From assembly GCA_905221605.1 (NCBI GenBank), contig CAJNDS010002208.1, positions 1 through 64,000 on the forward strand: a stretch of DNA of 64,000 bases, read 5' to 3'. The position numbers and the translations under genes are program-made. The notes below the pieces were generated by a model. The model was not told the origin of the DNA, searched no databases, and was given only the letters and a program-made list of their open reading frames with translations. The stretch is from Symbiodinium natans. Taxonomy: Eukaryota > Sar > Dinophyceae > Suessiales > Symbiodiniaceae. Shown piece by piece: positions 1 through 10,066 of the stretch (positions are counted from its first letter, which is position 1; every line of letters begins with the position of its first letter).

Positions 1-1
1 G

Positions 2-545
2 GGCGGCCTGGCCGGCGACAGTGAGGGCCCCACCATCGCCATCCTCGAGGAGTTCAGACGGTGTGACTATGGGCGGAGATGAGCAGCATAGTTGAGCGAC
101 AGATGCCGTCTCAGATGTTTCTTTCAGGAGCCCGAAGCTCAGGACAAGGACGGCCCTTTTCTGAAAAATTTGGCTCAGTGCCCGGCTTGGCCGCTTAACG
201 AATCGTTTTGTACTGGTAGCTGTCGTGAGGATGGCAAAGGAAGAGAGGGCAAGGAGAAGGACCAGAAGGACCAGAAGGACCAGAAGGAGAGCAAGGAAAG
301 CAAGGGAAAAGGCAAAGACAAGGGCGAAGGCAAAGGCAAGGGCGAGCAAAGTGGGAGCGGAAATGGGTGGAGTGCCGATGCTGAGAAGCTGCTGCGGCTC
401 GTGAAGCGCCTGGGCCCCCGTAACCCGAACCTTTGCTCCAGCGCCTTCTTGAACAACTTCTTCCGGGACCTCCGCCTGCCGCAGCTCCGTGTTGGGCCCT
501 GCCTCGGGGAGGCGCGGCGTCTCAAGAGGGAGAAGAAAGAGAGAA

Positions 546-585
<40 letters not shown>

Positions 586-3500
586 TGTGTCCACACGACA
601 TACCGTGAAAGCCGCTCCGCAATGCTGGGGCGCGCGCATCGCGCGAGGGCCCCGTGCCCTCATGCCCCCAAGAAAGAAAGAGAGAAAGAAAGAGAGAGAG
701 CGCACGAGAGAGAGTCGCTGCTTGAGTTTCTTTCTTTGCGCCGCCCTCAGAAGTGGGAGTCGGTTTTTGCCCCGGCCCTGCGTGCTCATAAGCATGCGTC
801 TGTGGCTTGCCTCGGAGGGTCTCCCTTCAGCCTCCAACCTAGGTAGGGGAGGCTCTGAAGCAGGAGTTTGCCTTCTTCTTGTATCTATAGTTTGGTTTCG
901 CGCCACCCTCAGGGTAGGATGGTGCATTGTTCAGGCCTTGAAGCCCGAACTTCGGAAGCGGTTATTGGCTTTATGTTTTGTGCCGCCCTCATACGCAGTG
1001 GTAGGCTTGACCAAGCTGAGAGAGAGAGAGAGAGAGAGAGAGCAGTCTGTAGTGGGGGAGTGACCTAGTGTCGAAGTTATGAGGTACCGATGAAGGGGCC
1101 GGTGGTAACTAGGGGGTGAAAGCTCAGAGCTCAACCGACCAACCCTCCTCCGAGAAAAACCGAGGGTCCCGAATACCTTGGCTGGCGCGAAGCCCGGGGG
1201 GCTTGCCCCCAAGAAAGAAGGAAAGAAAGAAAGACAGAAAGAAGGAAAGAAAGAAGAGGACACACCTCAGGTGATTCTCTACCACGCCCTCCCTTCCATG
1301 TATATACTCTGGCCTTGATTTGGTTTGGCAAAAAGAACCCCTATTTTATGCTGTGTGGATAATCGTATGATTGTTCTCGTTTTCTCTCTACTATAATATG
1401 ATGAATTGGGAGCTGTCATTTCCTCCCTGAATATTTAATACTGGAACGTGCATGCACTTGGTGTTCATTTACTGGCTCTTTAGGCAAAGCCAATATCATA
1501 CTTCCCTTACCCAAACCCTTAACAAAAAACAACCGTCCGAAACAAAGGTGACCCCAACAAACTGAAATCGCGGAATCTTCGAACTTGGTGATTGTAGACC
1601 CTAGAGGCCCTAGAAATATTCAAAAGCCAGTGCAACAGTGCAACAGTCCCGTGCCTCACCGGCTCCGTCGGCCGTGGTGGAAGAACTGGAAGAACTATTC
1701 CCGGTTGCCCAATGAAAGAAGAAAGAAAAGAGAGGTTGAGGGGGACACATGGGTTGGTGGGGGGTTTGTAGGTGTGCAGGAAGGAAAGCAAGTTTCCCGG
1801 AAGTTGTGGTTGTGTGCCTTGGTCGCGAGGCCGCAGTGGGCTTCTCGCAGCTCTTGTCCCTGGATGTGTCCCGGAATTACCTGGTGGACATCGCGTACCT
1901 GCCGCCGAACCTACGCTTCTTGCGAGCCAGGGCCCTGGAATTGCCTGCGCTGTTTCGGCGTTCCGAGAGTCCCCCATGCGCAGCCCAGAGTCCCAGAGTG
2001 CCCAGAGTGCCCAGAGGCCTACAACAACAGGCTCACTCGTCTAAGCTGCAAGCCGCTGGCCTCGCTCTGCTTCCTGGGCCTCGGCTTCAACCCGTAGCTG
2101 AGCTTCAAGATATGGCTTCTGAATTCTTTCAATTCAAAGCTTCAGGTGATAAATCAGGATGACCCTCTCATGAGCTGTCATGGGCGGCGGTTTTCTGCAA
2201 GCCGTCAGGTTGGGTGATGCTGGGTTTGCCGACGCCAGCAAGTTCCCGAACCTGCTGTCGCTGGATGCAGGAAACACTGACACGGCCCGGGCGTTGTTTT
2301 GAGTGTGATGCTCTGAGATGCTCTGTAGCATGGTGTGCAAAATGGGGTACTGTAGTACTGCCTTAAGACAGGCAAGCCTGGCAAATGCCAAGCTGAAGCT
2401 GAAGCCCCTGGCGATGCTTCGGCACCTCTACTTGCTAGGCAGCCCTGTTTGCCGGGGCCTCTGCTCACAGGGCTGGCCTGTGAGATCAGGAATCAAAGTT
2501 CTGGAGCTGTTTGCTTTGACGAAGAAGAGAAGCTCCAAAGATGCAGAATCAGCTATGGCATTTTTCCCAACCATTTTTCCAGACGCTGACCAGCCGTGTC
2601 CCCCTTGCGTCGCCACAATGCTATGTACTCCAGCATCCGGGTAGAAGCGTGGTAGAGGTTAAAGTCAAAGCGTTGGAGAGTGGGTCATTGAATGACATTG
2701 AATGTCACTGAGGCCTCTTGCCCTTCTACCGGTTGCAGCTTATCCATCAGGCAGGCTTTGATCAGTTGACATTGTATCTTGTTTTACAGACGGCTGGGAT
2801 GCAGCGCTCTCCATCTCAAGCTGTTGCACGACACAAATTCGGACGATGAAAAGAGCTGCAGAAGGCCATGGAACACGATCGCCAGCAGACATCGTGAAGA
2901 CTCGCGAGACAGAATTTGGACGACGAGATCTCAGAAAGCCATGGGTCAACATCACGCAAAGAGCCCACCGTTTAGCAGCAAGCGGCGTGCCAGTAGGAAC
3001 AGAGACAAAGCAAGCTGGGACGCCACAGCAAGTACACAAGTGACAGGGAATGTGGGGCACGCGCGAACCACACGGCAAGATCCTGGCCTGTCCATACGCA
3101 CAGTGTGTGAAGCCGTGCGATGGGTATTGATGTTGCTTTGGTGGGTTAGGCACATGTGACTCAGAGCGTGATGTGGCGTGGTACTTGTTTGAGCCTGTAT
3201 TGTTTTGGGAGCGTGTACGCTTGCTTCTGTAGCTCATGCCGTTTGAGGGCAGTGAAGAAGTCCTGTCATGATGCTACCCTTCCTGGCCAACACGCTTCTT
3301 TTTTGCCAAAACTTTCCTGAGCACTTGCATGTGTGCATCTCGAGTGGTCCCTTAATATGGTCCCTTGCCTGCCTTATAGAGGGTTCTGAAGTATGGGCAT
3401 GTGGGTATGGTACATATAGAAATAGAATATTTACGGCTCCCAAAAAGTCCATACTTAGGGCATCTACCCAAAGCCTTCAACGCCTTGTGTCTTCAGAAGC

Positions 3501-4988
3501 GTGCCAGGTGCCGCAGCTCCAGGCAAGGTGGTGCCAACATGTGCCAACTCCATGGTAACGAAGTGTTAGGCAGATTGGACGAACATCATCTCTTGTGTCG
3601 CGTAGGTTCTGGACGGCTTGGCTCCTAGTGAGGAGGAGCTGGCAGAAGCACAACAACTCCCGGAGACGGGCGAAGCTTGCTCCAGCCATGTGCCCGAGTC
3701 GGCCGGCGGGGGGCTTGACTGGTGTCGTGTGACCTTGGCCTTCGGCCAGCTGACAAGCCACCAGGAAGTGGGAGTGCTTGCCACCACTTGCCACCACAAG
3801 ACCCTTCCAATAACAAAGTGTGCAGGTAGTATAGGTAATGATCAGACTCTCGGTTGGTGAAGTCTTGGCGAGAAGTGTCCATCTTTCAGTGTGCTGGCAC
3901 CGACTTCAGGTACTGAAACGAAAGTGTAGCTGAATGCTCCTTGTGGAGAAGCGAAATCAACATCTGTCAGTTTGTGCAAAGCGCAGGAGCTCTTAAGGGA
4001 AGCGCTGTTGACAGCTGCTGATGAGGCACAAGATTGCTCCACGAGCTGTGTGATGTTTGTGTGCTCCACCGAGAGACTGCGTTGATTGCACTACCTTTGA
4101 GCTCCCGTTTAGACGCAGGAGGCCATTGCCTCCCAAGCGGCGGAGGCGGCAGCAGCGGGGGAGGAAGTGGTGGAGCGTGACGCCTTGGCTGAGAAGTGTG
4201 GTCAAGAGAGCCAGCTCCGCCTGACCTTCCAATTGCCAAATGGTATATGGGTGGCAACGAGCAGCATCAACCTCTGCAAGAAGACCTACGAGGTGGAAGA
4301 GGGTCAGCCTCCCCCGCCGGTGGTGCTCAAGGAGTCCCTGAAGCTCAAGGCCTTGCGCCAAGAGAGCGGCGAGCAGCTCAGCTTCGATCTTCGTTTTGAC
4401 GAGGACCTTGGTGGCTTGCGGGCCTTACGCCAGTGGCTCCAGCGTGGCCTACAGATTAAGCTTTGGTACCTTGCCAAGCCCCCGGAGACACCGGAAGCAG
4501 CCCAGCCACTGCAGCCACTGGAGGCCAAGGTTGACACCGGAATGGAGGACGCGAAGCCGGCAGATTCAGCCGATGGAGGGGCGACGGAGGTGGCGGCTGT
4601 GACAGGCGAGGATGCGGAGGTGGTGGCCGAAGCAGCCCCCTCCTCGGTCAAGGAGGACAAGGACGGTGTTGGCGTGTGCTTGGGTGGCTGCGTGGTGCCC
4701 CTGTCCAGCCTTCTACAGCGGACGCCCACGTCGATTGGGTACCCAGATCCTTGGCAGCATGTGGCCGAGGTCAGTGTGGTGTCCGTGGCCCACTGGCTGA
4801 ACCCTGAGATCCAAGTCCCAAAGGAGCGCGACAAGGAGAAGGCGGAGAAGGTTGAGAAGCCTGCTCCTGCCGCCCAGCTAGATCTGGTGCTGTCGCTTTA
4901 CGCGACGCCATTGGAGGATGTTGTGGAGTCAGAGGAGGAGGCGCCACCGGCGCCCAAAGCGAAGGCCAAAGCTAAGGGAAAGAAGTAG
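2..4988 (+). CDS. Leucine-rich-repeat protein resembling LRRC43 (5' end outside window)
   Basis: Ten exons join in frame: 2-60, 220-488, 1837-1925, 2017-2093, 2209-2266, 2372-2456, 2713-2750, 3508-3522, 3606 to about 3647, and 4119-4988 (TAG). About 533 residues are visible. A Lys/Gly/Glu-rich stretch (exon 2) is followed by a motif SSAFLNNFFRDLRL, then LRR units LLSLDVSRNYL, LCFLGLGFNPL, FPNLLSLDA and LRHLYLLGSP, and an LRR cap LLPFYRLQLIHQ-VPQLQVLDG. The last exon (289 residues) is acidic and ends in a Lys/Ala tail. Order and spacing resemble LRRC43, an axoneme-associated LRR protein; that comparison is from memory. Six of nine introns need a GC donor (after 1925, 2266, 2456, 2750, 3522, 3647). 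The end of exon 9 could instead be 3641. An LRR gene is near certain; the LRRC43 assignment is moderate. Confidence 0.72.
530..1260. repeat. GA and GAAA microsatellites with GC palindromes, in an intron of the LRR gene
   Basis: Purine tracts at 530-587, 662-712, 1018-1043 and 1207-1259. Three of them follow a GC-rich palindrome (for example GCCCGGGGGGCTTGCCCCC at 1190). Confidence 0.9.
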
Positions 4989-5480
4989 AAGGGCAGACAG
5001 TGCTCCAAGCAATTAAAGGGCTCTTCCCCAAAGGGGCGGAGTTCCTGAGCAGAGGTGTCACACAGGTGTCACTGTGACCAGGGCTGAATTCACAGTCCAA
5101 GGCGCATCAGGCACGTGATTTAACAAAGGTTGTGAGCGGCTGTGGAGGCTCGATTCATGTCGGTGATCTGAGGTGATGTATCTGGGCCGAGGGGCAAACA
5201 TCTGTCAACTCCATTGTCGGGTTTAACTTCTGAGCTGTCGTCGTCAACTCAAAGCTCAAACAGTAACGACACCAGGCAAAGACGGGCTAATTCAAGGATT
5301 CGATCATCTCAACATGTGACAACTCGGAGAAGTGAGAGTTGGAGGGGCACAAAATGAGAAGCCTGAAGTTTGAGAGCGAGCATGTGATGCGCGTCACTGA
5401 TATGTCCTGCTGCGTGGCCAGCTTATGTAAAAGTCTGTAGGTGAACACCTTTAGATGGAGAACCCTATCGATTCGTCTCG
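4989..5480. other. Intergenic spacer
   Basis: No exon-like stretch seen. A short hairpin of CCCC/GGGG type lies just after the LRR gene stop (about 5022-5040). It may be part of the 3' UTR. No canonical poly(A) signal was recognised, which is usual for dinoflagellates. Confidence 0.4.
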
Positions 5481-8400
5481 ATGGTCGAAGCCCGCGTGGC
5501 GGCGCTCCGACGCTTGGCGGCCGAAGATGTCGTGCCCGCCGTGCAGGAGCAAACGCGGTAGAGCAAAGATTGGAGGCAGTTGAGAATGCTGAGGCAAAGA
5601 GCAGTTGAGAGCAGGATGTCACCTGGTTCTTCAAGTTGAAAGAATCACCTTATCCTGGCTTCGACTAGTGGACCTCTGTAGGCACGAGCATGTGCGGTGG
5701 GGAAGCGCGACCATGATGGGGCTGCCCGAGCGAGAAAGACATGGATATCATCACGAGCGCTAGCACTGCGAAAGGTGGAGGTTGTTGAAGCAATGGGCAA
5801 TAAGGTTTGGACATGTCTTTTTAAGTGTAGATTGAAATTGCTCAGTGTAGATGCGAAGGGCTTCTAGTGAGTCAGCAGAAGCATTTGTCAGGAGACCGTG
5901 GTGCGGGCCAGCGCCGGAACAAAGGCAGCTAGCCTCCGCACACAGTTGAGTACCATGGACAAAGTCGCCTCAAGGTCGTGCTTCAGAGGGATGTCCCCGG
6001 CATGGAATGGCTCGGCCTCAAGCAGCCGTTCCGATTGCATCTGCAGGCTCGGGCCGTAGTAATGTCAGGTTGCGGTGAGTTTTTGGATTTTTTTGGGACG
6101 GCTGTTCCGAGCCTTCGAAGCCGTCTCCGGCCACATGAATGGCCCTTCCTCAGTCGCCGTGCCATAGTGGCATATGGCCGTGGCAGAAGCGTTGCCTGAT
6201 CGGCCGCATCGGCGCTTGCGGCGGCTGGTGTCTTGGACGTGCCTGGTCCTGGGGGCCGGCGCGGCTCGGCTGAGTTGCGAGAAGATTTGAGGGGGGTGTC
6301 CCATCTTTGTGTCGTTCTTCTTTTTGTGAAATGAAATGGAAAACAAAAACAAGAAAAGAGGTGTCTTTAACCGGCGACAGCGGCGGAAGCGGCGGAAGCG
6401 GCTTCACGCTGCCCCGGAGGGCCGTCGGCATTGCCCACCTCCTCGTCCTGCCGAAGGTCGCAGAAGCGTTTTGGCTCAGAATGGCAAAAAAGTTGCATTG
6501 AATGGCTTGTTTATGTTTTTCTCTTCTTCTGGACTACCTGGTTCCTTGTCTTCTTCCCCTCCGGCGAGGTTGCGAGTGGCCCGTCGTCGTGGACAAAACT
6601 ATTTATTCTCTTTGATTCCCTTGCGGTCTCTTCTAGAGTCTATGTCTAAAGATGTCTAGAGATGTCTAGAGGCTCCAAGGAGCTGCGAAAGCATCCCAAC
6701 GCCTTGCGGTCGTGAGCGGTCGTGAATTGGACTCCTCTTCTTCGCCTCTTTGCGACCCCAAGGCTCTGTGGTCCGTTAGCTTCCGAGGCGATCGAGGATG
6801 CGGGCGTGCCTGGGGGGCCCACCGAAGCAGACGTGAGCTCGATGCTGGGCTGTAATAGCCGGCTATATTTGTGTATGTGTTGAAAGCATTCCTCGGCATG
6901 AGATCTCTTGTCCACCACCACGACATTGTTACGATGACACGCCCATTTGTTTTAGAAAGTAAGTTCGGAGGCCGTACGGAAGCACTGACATGGCAACCAA
7001 GATATCCCCGATCCATGGCAGGCTTCGGGGAGGTCCTGGGAATAACTCTCATTCCCCCCTGTTCACTCGAAGACTTACTGCTATCCTTATGGGTTTTGTG
7101 GCTTTTCCCTAAGCCCTAAGCCTCAAGCCCTACGTTCTGCCCCAAACCCGAAGCCCTCAGACGAAAGGGAGCAGCCGACAATCCCAATATCCGAACTCTC
7201 CTCAGGGATTTGTCTGGGGCTTGGACGAGTAAAGCCTTTCTCAAAGTAAGAACGAGGTATCATTGCTTAGCAATTCCCTTCGGGGAGGTCCAATTAAGCA
7301 TCTTAAGTCCAGCGCATATATCTTTGCAGAAGCCTTGCCATTTCGCTGTTTAGGGCTTGCTAGTTCACATCTTGGATTGAGGTTGCACATCCCGGCCTAC
7401 ACCCAGCCAACCATACTTGATCCCAATCCGCTTTACAGGAAATCGGCTGAATATAAGTGTTGGGTGGATTAGCCCTGGCATCTTTCCGTCAGCGAAGAAA
7501 ACACTACCTTGCTCCTTCGAAGGTTGGGAGGAGGGACACTGCAGTGGGTTTGTGCATCATGTTCGGAAATTGTTTTTCAAGGATGCAGTCCGCGCTGTCG
7601 GCGGTGCAGCGTATCGGGGACTTTCCGAGCAAATCTGCGTTGGCCACAGCAGAGCAGGACATCGTCAGGGAGCGACAGGGAAAGCGAGCTTGTACTGATC
7701 TTTGTCTTCCATCTCTGCCGCAAGGAGCTCACGCAGCTGCTCTCGAGGTTCGCAGCCAAAATTTGACTTGCGCATTGCCAAAACAGAAGGCGCAGTCAGC
7801 TACTCCCAAGAGCCGAAGACAGGGTCCAGCGAGCTGAGGTGGCGTGTGCTGGCAGTGTCCGCGAATGAGGTCCCGGCCATCCTCCGGCGACGGGCCTACG
7901 AGTGGGCCCCGGTCAGGATCATGTTAATCATGTTTGACTGGTAGTGGATGGAGCCCAGGTGCACCTGCGCGGCGGCCGCTTGCAGGCGCAGTCGTCGGGT
8001 TGAGCCATGTTGAGACATGTTTGAGACATGTTGAGACCAGGTAACAGAGAGTGCAGGGCCCACGAGAGTTTTCAGGGTTTTGTGCAGAGGAGGCTTTGGC
8101 GGACCTGGACGAAGCTCTGCGACTATGCGAGGCCGAGAGAGGGCCTTTGCCCTGATCATGTCAATTGCACTCAATGTCGTGCCATATTTGGAACCTTCGA
8201 GGCCTTTGCTCGTATCCTCGAGTGACTCGAGTACCAGAGATGTTGCCCGCTTTTCGTAGTGCATGGGCTGCCAATCACAGCTCTTGTTCGGGGCATGGTT
8301 GCGAAAGTTCCAGCCCTGCTGGTGACCTCTTCCTGAATCAGCCCGGAATCTTTTCAGTTTAGCGACACAACAGTGCAACATCATTAGCCCCTCGTTGGAG

Positions 8401-10066
8401 GCGTCCAAGACGGATCCGATAGTGCTTTACGACGAGATGCCGAAGGCCGTGCGGACAGATGGATGTTAGCAAGTTGTCTCAAGCCTGTAGTTGTGACATG
8501 TTGTGACCGATTTTTTGTATTCTTGGTTCTGGAGTTTGTTCGAGATCGTTTGCCTTCAAAATCTGCACTTGTGGGCAGGTCCTGGTGTCGCGTGGCAATG
8601 TTTTGAGGACGGGAGTGCGTGAGGGCGAGTGAAGTAGAGTGATGCCTTTCATGGCTTTCTTGATGCCAGTGTTGCAAAGAGGTGTCCGTTCGTGCACTGA
8701 ACAGAAACAATGGCTTTTCCAAATGATCATCAACTTGGAATTGCGTTGTCATTGTTGGTCTCTGGAGCGGACTGTGCTTCGGCCAAGCTGCAGGGGTTGG
8801 ATGGGCTAGGTCTCCTGTTCGCCACAGGTTAGGATTTAGGAGGGGTGCATGGCAAGTGATGGCCCCTCCCCTGAACCAAAGCAGCTGCAAATTGAACAGG
8901 GCGTGCTGATAGTTGATAATGTAAGTTGCCCGTATCTGATCTGGGAAAAGTTCTAGGAATAGTGCAGGGCCATGCAGCGCTGGGATGCCGCCGTCTTGGA
9001 CTACGACCGGGCGGCACAGCTCTTTGGAGAGCCTCTGGAGGACGGCTACGGGGCAGCAGATGCGGCAGAAGCCTTGCGCCTTCAGAAGCCTTTTGGGAGG
9101 ACTTGGAGCTGCTGGAGGGCCGGGCGAAGGACATGGTTCCATGTTCTTGGCATACCGTGCTGCACGTCTCAGATGCTCATCGGCAGGCAAAAGTGGGCCA
9201 GGCGCAGTGCTTTGGCTGGATTGGTCTTCATGCATGAATGGGTGAATTGTATGCTTTTTGGTCGAAATCACGTTCCGCGTGTTAGTACGATTATGTTGTG
9301 CATGGTGGTGTGGCTTTGCCGTTGATTTGCTATTGCTGTGTACAGCTGCGTCCACGTGTTTGAAAAGAATACGGTTGCGTGGAGCCGCCTGGAATGACTC
9401 CTGGGCAGCTTGTGTTCGAGGGGGACGGGGCTGAGTGACGTCTGACTTGTGAGGTGAAAATGCATGAGGATGCACGCGTGCGCACGCGCTCGTGAGCTCA
9501 GTTGACTCTGCCCTCCAAGATGATGCTTGGCATTGCATGGCACACCAGGAACTCAGCAACTCGCCCAGAAGATCATAATTAGTTGTCATATTACCTTGCT
9601 CAGCTGCTCATCTGACCTGAACACGAGACAACAAACTGAAGAGGAAACACGAATTCAGTGTGTCTGCGGCTGAGAAAGGTTCCTTTCCGCCTCAGAGGAT
9701 TTCGAGGTGCGATCTGTCGCGCTTTGCTGCTCTTTTCCTGAATCTTGCGCAGAATTTTTCTGCAGAATCTGGTGATGCTTCTTTCGAGGCCGCTGCCGCG
9801 CTGCTGCGCTCCGCGGGCCGCCGCCCGGAGGCGGAGATCGCCGACGAGCGCAGCGCGGTCGCGCTGCTCGGCGAGGCCCTTTTGGGAAAGCTCATCGAAA
9901 CCATCGGGTGACTCGGTGACTCATTTCTTGGATCTCTAGGTTTTGCCTCAGAAATCAGGACCTCGCCAAGGCCGAGGAGGGGTTTGTGGGCGTGATCCGC
10001 CGCTGTGTGGGCTTGATGAGCCAAGACATGGCCCTGCTGCAGCGGGCCTGGGACCCAGAGCGCTGA
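5481..10066 (+). CDS. TPR-like repeat protein, possibly frameshifted
   Basis: Proposed exons: 5481-5557 (ATG, MVEARVAALRRLAAEDVV, GT donor), 5989-6046 (or to 6055), about 7589-7690, 7729-7755, about 7830-7911 (VPAILRRRAYEWAP), 8089 to about 8130 (EEALADLDEALRLCEAE), 8978-9135 (RWDAAVLDYDRAAQLF), about 9793-9870, and 9959-10066 (ends MALLQRAWDPER, TGA). The pairs RRRAYEWA/EALADLDEALRL and RWDAAVLDYDRAAQLF look like TPR helices, so a protein-interaction scaffold is likely, but no family was recognised. First and last exons and the TPR exons are well supported; middle joins are guesses, and an exon near 8390-8440 may be missing. A 17-bp duplication at 9074-9090 breaks the frame of the main TPR exon; without it the protein reads straight through. 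The gene is therefore either a recent pseudogene or carries an assembly or allele difference. Confidence 0.5.
7085..7160. repeat. Degenerate telomere-like CCCTAA repeats
   Basis: CCCTAAGCCCTAAGCCTCAA followed by GCCCTACG and CCCAAACCCGAAGCCCTC, in an intron of the TPR-like gene. Confidence 0.5.
9074..9090 (+). other. 17-bp insertion flanked by 8-bp direct repeat, breaking the TPR exon
   Basis: CAGAAGCC occurs at 9066-9073 and again at 9083-9090, separated by TTGCGCCTT. Removing 17 bp restores one open frame from RWDAAVLDYDRAA through DAAEAFWEDLELLEGRAKDM to a GT donor at 9136. With it the frame shifts by two. The structure looks like a target-site duplication plus short residue, or simple slippage. 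Confidence 0.55.

Noticed and set aside
168-180. Partial spliced-leader-like word (TTTGGCTCA), also at 6470-6480
   Set aside because: Only 9-10 bases match, which is expected by chance; only 31129-31150 is a full match.
8384-9589. 401-codon reverse-strand ORF
   Set aside because: Composition is His/Thr/Pro/Ser-rich with no domain, and it crosses the TPR exon and its introns on the opposite strand.
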